NCBI GenBank assembly: GCA_049999805.1
Contig: JBNGIO010006370.1
Coordinates: 435,212 to 499,211, forward strand
Origin: Folioceros fuciformis
Lineage: Eukaryota; Anthocerotophyta; Anthocerotopsida; Anthocerotales
Reading direction: 5' to 3'
DNA: 64,000 bases
Position 1 is the stretch's first letter. Each line of letters opens with the position of its first letter. Of the stretch, positions 11,001 to 26,292 are shown piece after piece. Under the pieces are notes generated by a model. That model was given only the letters and a program-made list of their open reading frames with translations, was not told where the DNA came from and did no database searches. A program made the translations under genes and the position numbers.

Positions 11001-14000
11001 CATTCCCAGCTGCTATGGCAAATACTGTGTCATCTTCCCTCCTCTTTTTCTCACTGGTCTCTTTGATCTCGGCTAACATGCCTGGCAGTTTCAAGACGTC
11101 AGTCTCAAGGAATCCACGGCAAATCCCGAAATCATCAAGTCACTTTCTGGAACATAGGATAAATGAAGTCGGAAACCAAATTACCTTTCGTACTCAGATT
11201 CTTTTTGTCTTGCTGCTTGAAATAGAAGCTGCGATGGTCCAAAGACTTGTGGTAATTTTTGGCATACACTTCTGCCCAAACTTTGTTCATCTCAATGCGA
11301 GATTTCACCCATTCGTCTCGCTTCTCCTTGAGTCGACTGAGCACCACAGGCAATGACGTTGTAGAACTTTTCTTGAGAGAGTCAATGATGTCAAGGCCAT
11401 GATCGCCATACAGCCGCTCAATGCATCGCAAATTAATGGCTGCAAACCAACGTATCCCATGCCAATGAGAATCCTGTACGGTACCTGAGAAACTATGTCT
11501 GGTGTGCACCACGTCCGCAACAGGTTAGTATGCAATCATTCACAATACCTGACAAGTCTTCAAGTTGGAAGGATCCTTCCTCGTGAGCCCCTCCATCGTG
11601 AGCTCTCTGCATTAACTCTTCTATCCGATTTGCAGTAACTATTGTAGATTCCAGTAGCATGTCAAGCTCAAACCTGAACGCCACAACTACCATGAGGCAA
11701 CTATACAGCATAGCTCGCACCCAATGGACAAGCATGAAGTGGACATCCCCACACATACCTATCATCCTCACAGCGGAAAAGGCTCTCTTCATACTGGTTT
11801 TTACGCATGTGCTTGAAGGAGTAATCTTCACTCCCAGACGTGACAGAGACCCAGCTGTCATTCAAAACTGAATCTCCCAATTTTGTCCGATGACTTGTTC
11901 GGGGCTTTGGATACTGATTACAAAAATGCCATGTTAAGAACGAACATAGACAGTAATATCATACCTGAAGTGAGTGACAGGGGGATCCTTACACTCTTGG
12001 GCAGCAAACGATAACTTGGTGTGCAGCGATCACAGTTGGAAAGGTCAAGCTCAGATATTGGTTTGTTGAGGTACTTCTCTTTGCCAGACGACACAGTGCC
12101 TTTATGATTTTGTACCTCCTTCGATGCATGAAATGCAGGTCTGTCTCGGTCGCGATCCTTATCTCTCTCCCGTTCCCATTCTCGATCCTCCTTTTCTTTC
12201 TCACGAACTTTTTCTCGTTCCTTCTCCTTCTCCCGTTCTTTTTCCCTCTCTCTCTCTTTTTCTCTTTCTTTCTCCTTCTCCCTCTCCTTCTCCCTCTCTT
12301 TCTCCCGTTCACGCTTTTCCCGTTCTCGCTCACTCTCTTTCTCCTTCTCCCTCTTCTCCCTCTCCCTCTCTTTTTCCCGTTCCCTTTCCCGATCTTGCCT
12401 GTCCCTGTCTCTGTCTCGATCTCTTTCCCTGTCTCGATCCCTATCCTTGCTGTCCCGATCCCTGTCCCTGTCCCGATCCCTGTCTCTTTCCCGGTCCTTC
12501 ATATCCCTGTCCCTGTCCCTGTCCCGTTCACGATCCCTATCGCGATCCCTCTCTCGATCTCGATCTCTCTCCCAGTCCCTCAGTTCCCTTTCCCTATCAC
12601 GGTGACTATCCCTCTCGCGATGACCCTCCCTGTCCCGATCTCTGTCCGGTTTGTTCTTCAGAGGAACTCCTTCGGCACTTTCCAGCTCTGTGCAAGGAAA
12701 ACAATCCTTATAAGCAACTGCATTTGTAACTATCTTCACTATGATATCACCCACCCAAAATATGGCTTTTGAAAAGACGTTTCCAAACCATCACTTACTT
12801 CTGGAGACACCAGCCAGGTATCCTTCTGCAACACAAACATTTCTATGAGAAAAGTTACCATAAGCAACCACCATCTTGCCCAAAAACTTGATGACATAAT
12901 ACAAGAACAGGGGGCAGACAAGAGGTTCTAGTACCACCATTGCGGTCACAGCAAGAGAGGAAATCATTGAAGCCCTCGATCAGGTCTGAGTGCTTCCCCA
13001 ATATGTCTCCAACCTGCATAGAATGGTGAGGGCTTTAGAGTTCTATGCAGTCCCGAAGAGTCTCTGAGTGTTCCTTTTCTGACGTGTTTGCAATAATAAA
13101 ACCTACCCTAGACCCTATGCAAATACGTTTACAGTACAAAGGTTTACATATGGAGGAAAAACCTACCAAGCACAGCAGCTCCTGGCGGCTGATTATCTCT
13201 TGACTGAAAATATGCAAACACTTCAAGAATTCTTGGTACGTATCACGATTACGCAGCCTTGCCTTTACCCTGTCAAAGAAGGCGAGCTCCTTTTGATTAC
13301 TTGTACCTGCATGTGAAATCACTAAACCCTGTAAGATCTACTTTCCAAGAATGCAAAAGTTGGTATCAGCAGAAAAGGCGGGCAGGACAAATGCGAGCAC
13401 CGTTGATACAAAAATAATTGCATTTTAGCACTTCTTACTCTTAGATGCCGGCTTCTCATCTGCTGCACTTGACGGGCCAGGGGGGGATGGGAAGTTCTCA
13501 ACAGCGTCTCCAGCTTGAGACTGCTTGCGAATCAGTTCATCAGCCCTCCGAGCTGACTTCCGCTTATTGGGGAACCGCTGCATTTCCGAATCTCTCTGTT
13601 TATCCCGCTCGGCATCCTTCTCATCCCTATCCCTGTCCTTACGGTCATCTTTTCTCTCTCTTTCCTTATCAGTTCTTTTCCTTTGATCCTTGTCAGCACG
13701 TCCGCCAACTCGCTCAACATCTTTAACTTCCACCTTGTCAGGCCCTCGTTCTCGATCACCACTGGCAGCAGAGACCTTCTCCCTCTAAAGGAAAGACGGG
13801 TTATTAGGAGATAGAGAAGGAGAAATGGGTCAGACAGCATAGATTCGTAATCTCCCGAACCAAGAAAACTCTACAAGGAAACTAAGAGAGACATGGCACC
13901 AATAAACCACCCTAAGGAAACTTTCATGTAAAAACTTTCATGCTACCACATGCGAAAGCGAAATAATTATCAACATTCAACAAGAAGCCATTCCGAAAGA

Positions 14001-15241
14001 TTATCTGGTGCATATGACCCAATCAGGCAGACATAAGTCACACCAAAAACGAACAAGCATATTGCACAACATAAAGCTGGCCACGCCCTAATAACAAGCA
14101 CAAACCTTTATAGGCTTCTCAATCTGTCGGTGGCGGACAGCAGGGCCAGCAGCCTTTTCCTCCCGGCGTGCAGCGTGAGACACAGTTGATTTAGATGCAG
14201 AAGGAGGGAGTGGAGCAGCATAAGCGGGAGGTCCATTGGAGTCAGGGAGGAAGTAGGTGAACTCTTCTAGAAGATCAGAATGCTCGTTGAACAGTTGTGC
14301 GACCTGTTCACGAGTGGCAGTGTCCCAGTAAGCCAAGTCACAGCCTCCAAATATATCCGGTACATGCATTCAGTACAGAGTAAAGATAACCAACCTCTTG
14401 GTAGACCTCACCGATCGTTCTGTTTCCTTTGCGATACATGTTGAGTATCTCCAGGAAAGCTTTATAGACCTGCTCATCATTCTGGAAACGTGTCTGAGAA
14501 AAGACATAGAAAGAGCTTAGTCCATCATTGTCCCTATGTGCAGGTCCAACACATAGCCACGCATTCCATACATGCCAGACTGGTTTCAACGACCAAAAAA
14601 AAAAAAAACAGAAATAAAAACAGAACAAAGGAAAACCAAACTGACAACACTTTAAATCCCTCCACTCCGGCAAACCTAATGGCTGAAACACCTGAATTTT
14701 CCTCATGTAATTGAGGGCGTGGGATTCCACCTTGATTTTGTTCACGTAATTGATAGCCTGATCGAATTCCACTTTCTTAGGTGGTGGATCGTCCTCCAGA
14801 AGGGTGATCTCGTATCCCTTAGGGAGGAACGTATTGAAACCCAGAATGAGGGCCTTATGCCCTCTGAAGAGATCCTTAACCCTGGCTATAACGCCAGCGG
14901 TATCGATCCTGCCACAACCACGAAATCATCAGCCCAAGTTCATCAAACAGAAGCATTCCCCCTTTGCTCCTCATTTCCTCCCGCTCGCAGCTGGACGCGC
15001 CAAACAAATACTACCCACAGACACGATCCTCAAACAAGCAATCCCCAAGGAGGAAATGAGTGACAGACACGACGAACCTCTGAGCTTTGAAATCCTTCAT
15101 CACTTCAAGGAAGTCATCGTACTTGTCCTTGTCCTCTTTGAACATATCTTTTACATCCTTGAGGTACGACAATGCATCATCATGTGTAAGCTTCTGCGCG
15201 GCAGCTGGCACCGCTGCATCTGGTCGATCGCCGTCGTCCAT
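8031..15241 (-). CDS. SIN3-like transcriptional co-repressor scaffold (SNL family)
   Basis: About 20 exons, near 1,600 residues. Exons on the minus strand: 15241-15078, 14908-14731, 14493-14395, 14303-14106, 13784-13439, 13306-13167, 13013-12935, 12825-12799, 12687-11993, 11913-11759, 11673-11549, 11439-11185, 11081-10333, 10206-9562, 9459-9359, 9276-9138, 9004-8852, 8757 to about 8600, about 8535-8391, 8285-8031. Frames close at every junction except the one near 8,535-8,600, which I could not resolve. Domains: PAH1 ('[12 protein letters not shown]'), PAH2 ('[14 protein letters not shown]'), PAH3 ('[14 protein letters not shown]'), an Arg/Asp/Glu/Lys low-complexity block, the histone-deacetylase-interacting domain ('[20 protein letters not shown]', '[13 protein letters not shown]'), a long acidic linker and the conserved C-terminal region ('[18 protein letters not shown]', '[11 protein letters not shown]'). 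SIN3 tethers histone deacetylases to DNA-bound repressors in the nucleus. The start is the first ATG; upstream frame lacks one. The cross-family match is unambiguous. Confidence 0.94.
12100..12660 (-). repeat. Coding low-complexity RD/RE/KE tract in the SIN3-like gene
   Basis: Within exon 12687-11993 the protein is almost only Arg, Asp, Glu and Lys for about 180 residues, first 'RDRDRD' then 'EKEREKE'. The DNA is a near-perfect purine tract on the coding strand (pyrimidine on the plus strand) built from hexamer-like units. It sits between PAH3 and the HDAC-interacting domain and ends just before '[11 protein letters not shown]'. Confidence 0.9.
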
Positions 15242-15500
15242 TTGCAGCTTCAGAGGCAGCGAGAGGTTGCGCACCACGACGGGCGCGGCATGTAGCCCAC
15301 GCTGGTCGCCTTTTCCCCTTTGATCTAAACGCCCTTTATATATAGGCAAGTGGATGACATACCTCTGCTATAGGAACCAGGCACTGATCTCCGCACAATC
15401 GATATTAAATGGTCTAACTTGCCATTTTAGGGTTGTCATACAAATAAGGTAATTTTCCATCTCTGTCTCAACTCGAGTCGAGTCGAGCCTGCAGTCTTTC
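15242..15500. promoter_or_regulatory. Short bidirectional promoter region between SIN3-like and METAP2-A
   Basis: Only 259 bp separate two divergent ATGs. A 'tttatatata' element at 15335-15344 reads as a good TATA box toward the SIN3-like gene, about 94 bp before its ATG. Near the METAP2 side the sequence 'ctcgagtcgagtcgag' (about 15472-15487) forms a short palindromic repeat. Shared regulation is an inference. Confidence 0.5.
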
Positions 15501-17859
<2,359 letters not shown>

Positions 17860-18867
17860 ACCTTCTCCCTCATGTCTACGTGCCTCGAAGTTTCTCAGTC
17901 TCAAGCCACAGCACTCTGGTCGCCAGCAACATCAGGTGACGTGTGAGTGGTACCACGACACTTCACGAGGTAAATCTCGCTCTCAGTCTGCCGTCTATGC
18001 GCAATAGCACTAACAGCATGTGTCATCTAAGCGCCCCCTACTCTCCCGAGGGTGCATTTGCATAAGCTGTTTTAAAGCTGGAGTAACAGCTGCGACTGTC
18101 TCCGGTTGTACACACAAGTTTTGGAATGGTAACTCTTCAGTTTCTGGAAATTTCGAAGATGTGTAGCTTGGGTGATGTTTGTTCCGTGGTTTGCTTCTTA
18201 GATCATGGTAAGCTCTCCCATCATAGTTGTGGTTTGGTGTGACTCAAGGGTTCTTCAATACGGAGTTCCAAGGGGCGACATATTCATGAAACGAGAAACG
18301 AGGACTCACGTTCCTCTCCTAGCAAACTAGAGCTTACCATGATGAAGAAGCAAAGTGGGGAATGAACATGGTCCAAGCCCAATACCTCGAAGATTATTTG
18401 TATCCAACCTTAATCTTTACTTGTATAAAACTTCTATCCTCTTAATGTTTAGCAGAGGAACCTGACGTGTCCTGTGAGTCGTCGTTTTCGGAAATGACAC
18501 GCAGATCTTAGAGTCCCTTGGTCCGTTCCCTTGGAACTCCTTATTGAAGCACCCTTGAGGCACCCACAGCCACATTCCTAACGTAAAAAGCCCTATGGTA
18601 AGAGACCATAATTGTAAGTTAAATTGTGTAAGAAATTTTTATTTCTTATTGCTTTGGGCCTAATGACTGCATAGGTGAAATTGTTTAGTTTTTCCAGTTT
18701 CCGTCCTACTACAACGGTAGAGGCAGGATTCACCATGTCGAATAGCGCTACGTTTAGTCGAGCCCTACTCACATTGCGTTAGGCCTCCGTCCGTCCGCAG
18801 CCCGCGTATAGCGGGCACCGCACGGAGCTGGAGCGCACAGTGCGCTGGGCTCCCTAAAAATGGGAGA
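17860..18867. other. METAP2-A 3' flank and spacer
   Basis: The first ~300 bp resemble the 3' flank of METAP2-B ('actaacagc...tgtcatctaag', 'gtaagctgtt', 'caacagctgc'), so the duplication extended past the stop codon. The rest holds no gene I can support. A GC-rich stretch near 18,790-18,850 shows small inverted repeats ('cccgcgtatagcgggc'). Confidence 0.5.
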
Positions 18868-18935
18868 TTCGTTATATATAGGAATGGTGTTTAGAATTTC
18901 AGTTCGTTATATATAGGAATGGTGTTTAGAATTTC
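18868..18935. repeat. Two-copy tandem duplication, 35-bp unit
   Basis: 'ttcgttatatataggaatgg' with the following 'tgtttagaatttc' occurs at 18868 and again at 18903, without mismatches in the shared core. Confidence 0.9.
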
Positions 18936-19022
18936 CCTTAGGAAGGACCCGTTATTCCATTCCAGGCAAACTCGAAGTAGCCTGGGTTTGCTCTTCTCTT
19001 CCTCCACTCTTGAACCCCATCT

Positions 19023-19120
19023 GGCTTCTCATTCTGGGACCTCCCAGCGCTAGGCACTTGGAAGGTCTTGTGGCTTCTCATTCTGGGACCTCCCAGCGCT
19101 GAGCACTTGGAAGGTCTTGA
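19023..19120. repeat. Two-copy tandem duplication, 49-bp unit
   Basis: 'ggcttctcattctgggacct' at 19023 recurs at 19072; the copies differ by only a couple of bases. Confidence 0.9.
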
Positions 19121-19229
19121 GAGATGAGATAAGAATTGGCGTAGAGAATACCGAATGGCATATCCAACTTTCATGGTTCTCATTCAACAACTGCATCATT
19201 TCCTGATATGAACCTATACCATGTAATAA

Positions 19230-21230
19230 AGCTATTGCTCTAGTGTTGGCAAGGGTCTACCTTCTTTTGGCAGGGGTCTACCTTCCTTCACCGTTACTTC
19301 GAAATATGGTGTTGGTGATGCCACAGTTGTGGAGTATACTAAGCTCATTGTTTCCATCTTAAGTGACCCTGCCAAGCTATATTCTTCATTTATCACCATT
19401 CCATTAGTTCGTCGCCAGGGTGACATATCAACAGCATTTGAGCAGCGGACCCTATTGCCTAATATTGTTGGTGCTATAGATGGATCCCTTATCAAGTTTG
19501 CCACCAAACTAGCTGAGCAGTATACTCCAGCAGCTTATCACTGCAAACGATACAATATGTGGAGGGAATTCTAGTACCTCCTTACATCATTGGTGACTCT
19601 AGGTATCCTCTAAGGCCTTTTCTTATGAAAGGCTTCAAACTGCCTATGAATACAGAGCAAAGAGCATTCAACTCTTCCTTTTCTTCAAGGCGAGTTGTCA
19701 TTAAGAATGCTTTCTCCTTATTAAAGAACAGGTGGAGAATATTGAAGAACCTTAACATCCACGTGAAATATGCTGCGAAGACAATGACTGCTTGGTGTGT
19801 TTTGCACAACTTTTGCATTGTGGCTGATGAGTTAGAACCTTCGAAACCAGGGGTGGACGAGTATCCTCTACCACATGATATTCCTGTTATCTTGACAAGT
19901 GCGGAGGAAGAGGCTATGAAGAGTATTACACAGGTTCAACACAATGCCTTTGTCAAGCATTAGCGTAGACAAAGACAAGAACAATAGTGTTGCATTTATG
20001 TGCTTGAGTGATGTACTTTGTTGCACAAATAAGTGAATAAGGTAGCAAGTGCGTTTGTTGTTTTTGAAAGAAGTCTCTTATTAAAATCCAAAAGTGAGAA
20101 TACAAGCTTGTAGAGGTAAACAAGCTGATTCTAATGGTATATAATTCGTATCAAGATTAACCGTACACTAGGACTGAATGGCACTTGAAGTTTTGCTCAA
20201 AACTTTAAAAATTATCTAAAAGTTTGCTATTTTGGAGCTGTTTCATACGTCATCAATGATCCGAATCAAAAACTGACACCAGAAGCTTATAGTGAGAGGA
20301 TTCTAATGGTATATAGCTTGTTTCAAGATTAACCGTATACTGGGACTAAATAGCACTTGAAGTTTTGCTCAAAATATTTGCTCAAGTGTTGGAAACCCTT
20401 GATGTATCACTCCTCCTCCTGCCTTGGGCGCTTGGATGCTTGTACCAAGAGCTTGGCCATCTCTATTTGCGTGACATGTTGGAGTTCAACAACCTTCATG
20501 CTTTGCTTTAGGCCTTGTTTTCTCTGTGTTTTGAAAGCTCTCCAACCTTCCTCTCTCCATACTTTGGAGGTTCTCTTGTTTCACAGCTTCAACTTTTGCC
20601 CACACCTCTGCAAAGCTGTTGATTGATTCAGCTATCTTGTCTATCCCAACACCTGAGAGCTTTCTTTTGGCTTGCTTGGAGACCTTCTTCGCTGTAACAT
20701 CTTTAAGCTTTGTCATTTGAGTGAAAGGTGAATCACAAGAGTGATTGCTCTTGGATGTAGACGGAGGAGTAGGGCCCCTAGCAAGAGTTGTAGGGGGTGG
20801 GGATGTAGAACGAGGAGAAGAAGCAAGAGGGGAGCTTGCTGGTGGGTTGTGAGTGTGTGATGACTCACACACACCTTCAGACATCCTAGATGCCACACCT
20901 TCACAAACATGCGTTTCAATTAAATCTGCAAAGCCTGGGTCATGCGAGTTAGGCATTCCTACCACCTTTGGATTGTCTGACATGAAGGAATATAGAGCTT
21001 CCCAAAAAGCCCGCTCAAAAGCATACACTCTTGTGCCAAGCTTTTTGGTCTCTTGCTTATATTGCTTCTTGAGGGAGTCCATTTTGTTGCGACATTGTAG
21101 ACCTGTTGGCACCAATCCCATGCAAGAGGACGAAATCCTGAGTGCAATAGCGTCCTAGTGGTGGAAGGCAAGGTTCCCTTTGTGAAGATGGTTGACATAC
21201 ACCTCCTCGTACGCCAAGATGAGAGCATGA
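19230..21230. mobile_element. Inactive PIF/Harbinger-type DNA transposon
   Basis: Two converging coding remnants typify this superfamily. On plus, 19329-19573 and 19559-19963 encode a DDE_4 nuclease: first Asp in 'VGAIDGSLIK', second Asp in 'IIGDSRYPL', then 'AFSLLKNRWR'. The region between the two Asp blocks is deleted with a frame break, and the catalytic Glu expected before 'NAF' is Lys ('VVIKNAF'). On minus, 20486 to about 21200 encodes a Myb/SANT-like partner ('CRNKMDSLKKQYKQET', Ser/Pro-rich middle, C-terminal helix). An upstream 'GNLAFHH' is followed by a stop (TAG at about 21154-21156) where the family has Trp. I did not find terminal inverted repeats, so the limits are only those of the coding remnants. 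Confidence 0.85.
20131..20375. repeat. Direct repeat of about 75 bp, spaced ~172 bp
   Basis: 'tctaatggtatata' followed by 'caagattaaccgta' and 'cacttgaagttttgctcaaa' occurs at about 20131-20203 and again at about 20303-20375, inside the transposon region between the two converging frames. Confidence 0.8.
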
Positions 21231-21239
21231 GTGCTGTCT

Positions 21240-21287
21240 CCTATCTATGCAACCACATTCTAGCCTATCTATGCAACCACATTCTAG
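21240..21287. repeat. Two-copy perfect tandem duplication, 24-bp unit
   Basis: 'cctatctatgcaaccacatt' plus 'ctag' at 21240-21263 and again at 21264-21287. Confidence 0.92.
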
Positions 21288-21300
21288 CGCTAAAACTTGG

Positions 21301-21362
21301 AGCCCAACGCTTGGGGTAAGTGGTCGTTGTTGGCAGCCCAACGCTTGGGGTAAGTGGTAGTT
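21301..21362. repeat. Two-copy tandem duplication, 34-bp unit
   Basis: 'agcccaacgcttggggtaag' plus 'tggt' at 21301 and again at 21335. A related two-copy duplication, 'ggaaggctgcSttgttgtat' type (S marks a variable base), lies at about 21716-21779. From 21363 to 21911 I see no gene. Confidence 0.88.
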
Positions 21363-21911
21363 GTGTTGCCAACATGCTGTATTGGGACAACGGATCCATG
21401 GGGAGCAGATTGCGCAACTTCACGAACAATGTCTAGCACAAACAGCGAAGAGCAAAGGAACTCTTTCCCAAGAAGATGAGCCGGTGGTCACATGCACCCG
21501 AGATATATCTCGGATGTTTAAAAATATATATATATCAACTGTTACGAAAAAGTCACCGTGACATATGTAGAGCTCCATCCATTAAAAGTACGGTTGCTCC
21601 TACTTTTATGAGAAGGAGCTCCTTTTTTTTTTTAAGATGATTCCATGAACTAGGCGTAAGTAGCCCTTAAGGACGGACGAAAGTGTTCCAATATTCAATG
21701 TAAGTAGCCCTTGAGGGAAGGCTGCGTCGTTGTATCCCCTCTTTCTGGGAAGGCTGCCTTGTTGTATCCCCTCTTTCTAGCTAACTTGTTGAAGAGTACA
21801 ATACACTACTCCTCTCGATCATCGCATACAATGCATTATAGGGTTGGTGATAACGCAAACCTCTTCTCCATCCCAGCTGAATCCAGAATCGACCCGTTTC
21901 CCTGATCGACC

Positions 21912-24306
<2,395 letters not shown>

Positions 24307-24570
24307 TAAAGCTTGTTTTCGTTGTCTGCTATCCATCCCTGCGCAAAAGCACTAACAGCCTGTATGTGTCACCTAAGAACTCCGTCCTCTCCCGAGGACG
24401 CGTTTGTGTAAGCTGTTACTAAGTCGGAGCAACAGCTGCTGCTGTCTTTGTACAAAAGTTTGGTAATGGTAACTCGTCAAGTTACCAAAACCTTAGCCTC
24501 GAGGCCTGTGTTCAGCCTTGCCCGTGTTTGTTTCTTGGGATCGTACGTAGTGAGCTGAGCGAAGCTTCAT

Positions 24571-25461
24571 TTATACATGGATGATGCCCGCATCGAGGGC
24601 AAGATCACAAGCCTGGCAGGGTACTTGGCGCAGTCCCTTACAAGCTTTGCAAACCAAGGCGAAGTCGTCGGCAGGACCCGGTTGCGTCATCTCGCTCTTC
24701 TGCAACCATCCCATGCTCCACCTCTCCCTGTCCTGTAGGAAGCAACAAGGCAGGGTCGGTTGTGACCATGGCGGGCTTGTCACTGCCAGATGCACAACTC
24801 GGCAATCCAGCTACATACCTTCAAGTTCCTAGAGTTCACCCAGAATCGAGAGTTCTGGTCGCAGGTTGCAACCATCTCCAGAAACCAGCCCTGTCCCTCG
24901 GTCCTGCGCTTGGAGGCCACCAGGAAGTGGCGCCACCCGAAGGTCCTCTCCATGGCTGTCCACTTGGACCCCACGATCCTCTCAATGGCCACAGGGTTGG
25001 AGGCGTGGTACCCGCCCTTGGCAAGCCTGCCCTGCCCCTTGCACGCCCGGCAAGCCACCTGACGCAACCCTGGATTCACACCACGCCCGAGGTGGAGTCA
25101 CATCGTTCAGTCAGGCTCGTTCACCAAGGGCTTATGGAAGCTCGCAGTCAAGCGTCAGGTGCAGAAGTCGCTTCCAACCTCTGCACTTGAGGCACCTGGC
25201 CTTGGGGTACATGTCATCCAGCCTTTTCACGAACTGGGAGCCAGACGCAGGGCCTTCTCCTTCTCCCATTCCCATTCCCACTCCTTCTCCATCCCCCTTC
25301 GCTGCTGCCAGTGCTCTGCAATCCGGTCTCATCGTCGCAGTGGAGCGTGAGATTTGAAGCACACATCCTGCTCCTGGGACACACACGCGCCTCAGCCTGG
25401 TGTAGGAATCCCATTCCAGGGACCGTCCAATACCGATTCCGGAACATCTCGACAGGGCCAT
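24571..25461 (-). CDS. Probable plastid protein with DnaJ-type CxxC zinc motifs and Trp-rich (DUF2389/TIGR02450-like) domain
   Basis: Three exons, 25461-25179, 25069-24819 and 24732-24571, join in frame to 231 residues. The N-terminal ~50 residues are basic and serine-containing, compatible with a transit peptide. A Gly/Glu/Met low-complexity stretch follows ('GVGMGMGEGEG'). Two CxxC pairs then flank the domain: 'CLKCRG' and 'CRACKGQG' before it, 'CKACKGLRQVPCQAC' after it, like the cysteine-rich zinc region of DnaJ proteins. Between them 'VGSKWTAMERTFGWRHF' and 'DRERWSMGWL' match the small Trp-rich domain found in cyanobacteria and fused to zinc motifs in plant plastid proteins. No J domain is present. 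A role in plastid protein folding or disulfide handling is a guess. It converges on METAP2-B; 24186-24570 holds only that gene's 3' flank. Confidence 0.75.
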
Positions 25462-26292
25462 CACATCCCCCCGCCCAAATCGCTCGTCAGTCCTTTCACA
25501 AAGACCCTGTGGGCCGCCCGTCTTTCAGTTTGTTCAGTTAGGTCCCTGTTACAGGACCAATCACACCTCGAGTTTAAGACACCTAACATGAATTATGAGT
25601 TATGGCGGGTTCGAAATGGCCATGTCTCTACATCGAGTTCGCAAACCGAGAGAACAACCATTTCCGGATATGGTACCACACTATTTCTTGTATAGTGCAC
25701 ATACTCTACTTAACAACGTAGCAGTATGTGGTCTATGCAGAAAAACAACACGCTTCTCAGGGAAAGGACTAAGGAAATTTTTTACACACGACGACCTTCC
25801 TCTACCAAACCTAAACTCGCAACCTCTCTTTACATCACTCACGACCTATCCCTGAAATTATCTCTCAATGAAGAAAACCATAACGGCCAGCACCTGCATC
25901 ACAGAATGTGCACATCCGATCAGTGTTGGTCCAACAAGAGGACTCGGAGCCCTTTTCACAAAGCGGACGCCCCCAAAGACGGGACACCTACTGGGGAAAC
26001 AGTAAGTGCCACTTCGTTCCTTGAGATTGGCGCCCTCACGTTCACACCAAAGGCCTCCCCCTACGATAAAACAATCCTCAATGAGAAACTTGAACCAATG
26101 CGGCCTCATCAAACTGCAAATCTTCTGCACTTGGAATGGAATCCACACTAGACAGTACAAGCTCAAACCGGATTCGATACTTACAACAGCTGAAATAAGT
26201 ACATATGTTGCAGCCCATCTCAAGGGAACCAAGAACTGTGCTTGACATCCGGTAAGGGGGACGTCATGCATGGTCTTGGTACGCATAGAATA
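25462..26292. other. Intergenic stretch, no gene seen
   Basis: Between the 5' end of the Trp-rich protein gene and the 3' end of importin-11. Several short frames exist on both strands but none has a recognisable domain or consistent splice structure. It must contain the Trp-rich protein gene's promoter. Confidence 0.4.

Noticed and set aside
12104-12772. Leu/Pro/Phe-rich plus-strand frames that look like membrane proteins
   Set aside because: They are the reverse complement of the RD/KE codon tract. The hydrophobic pattern is a by-product of the pyrimidine run.
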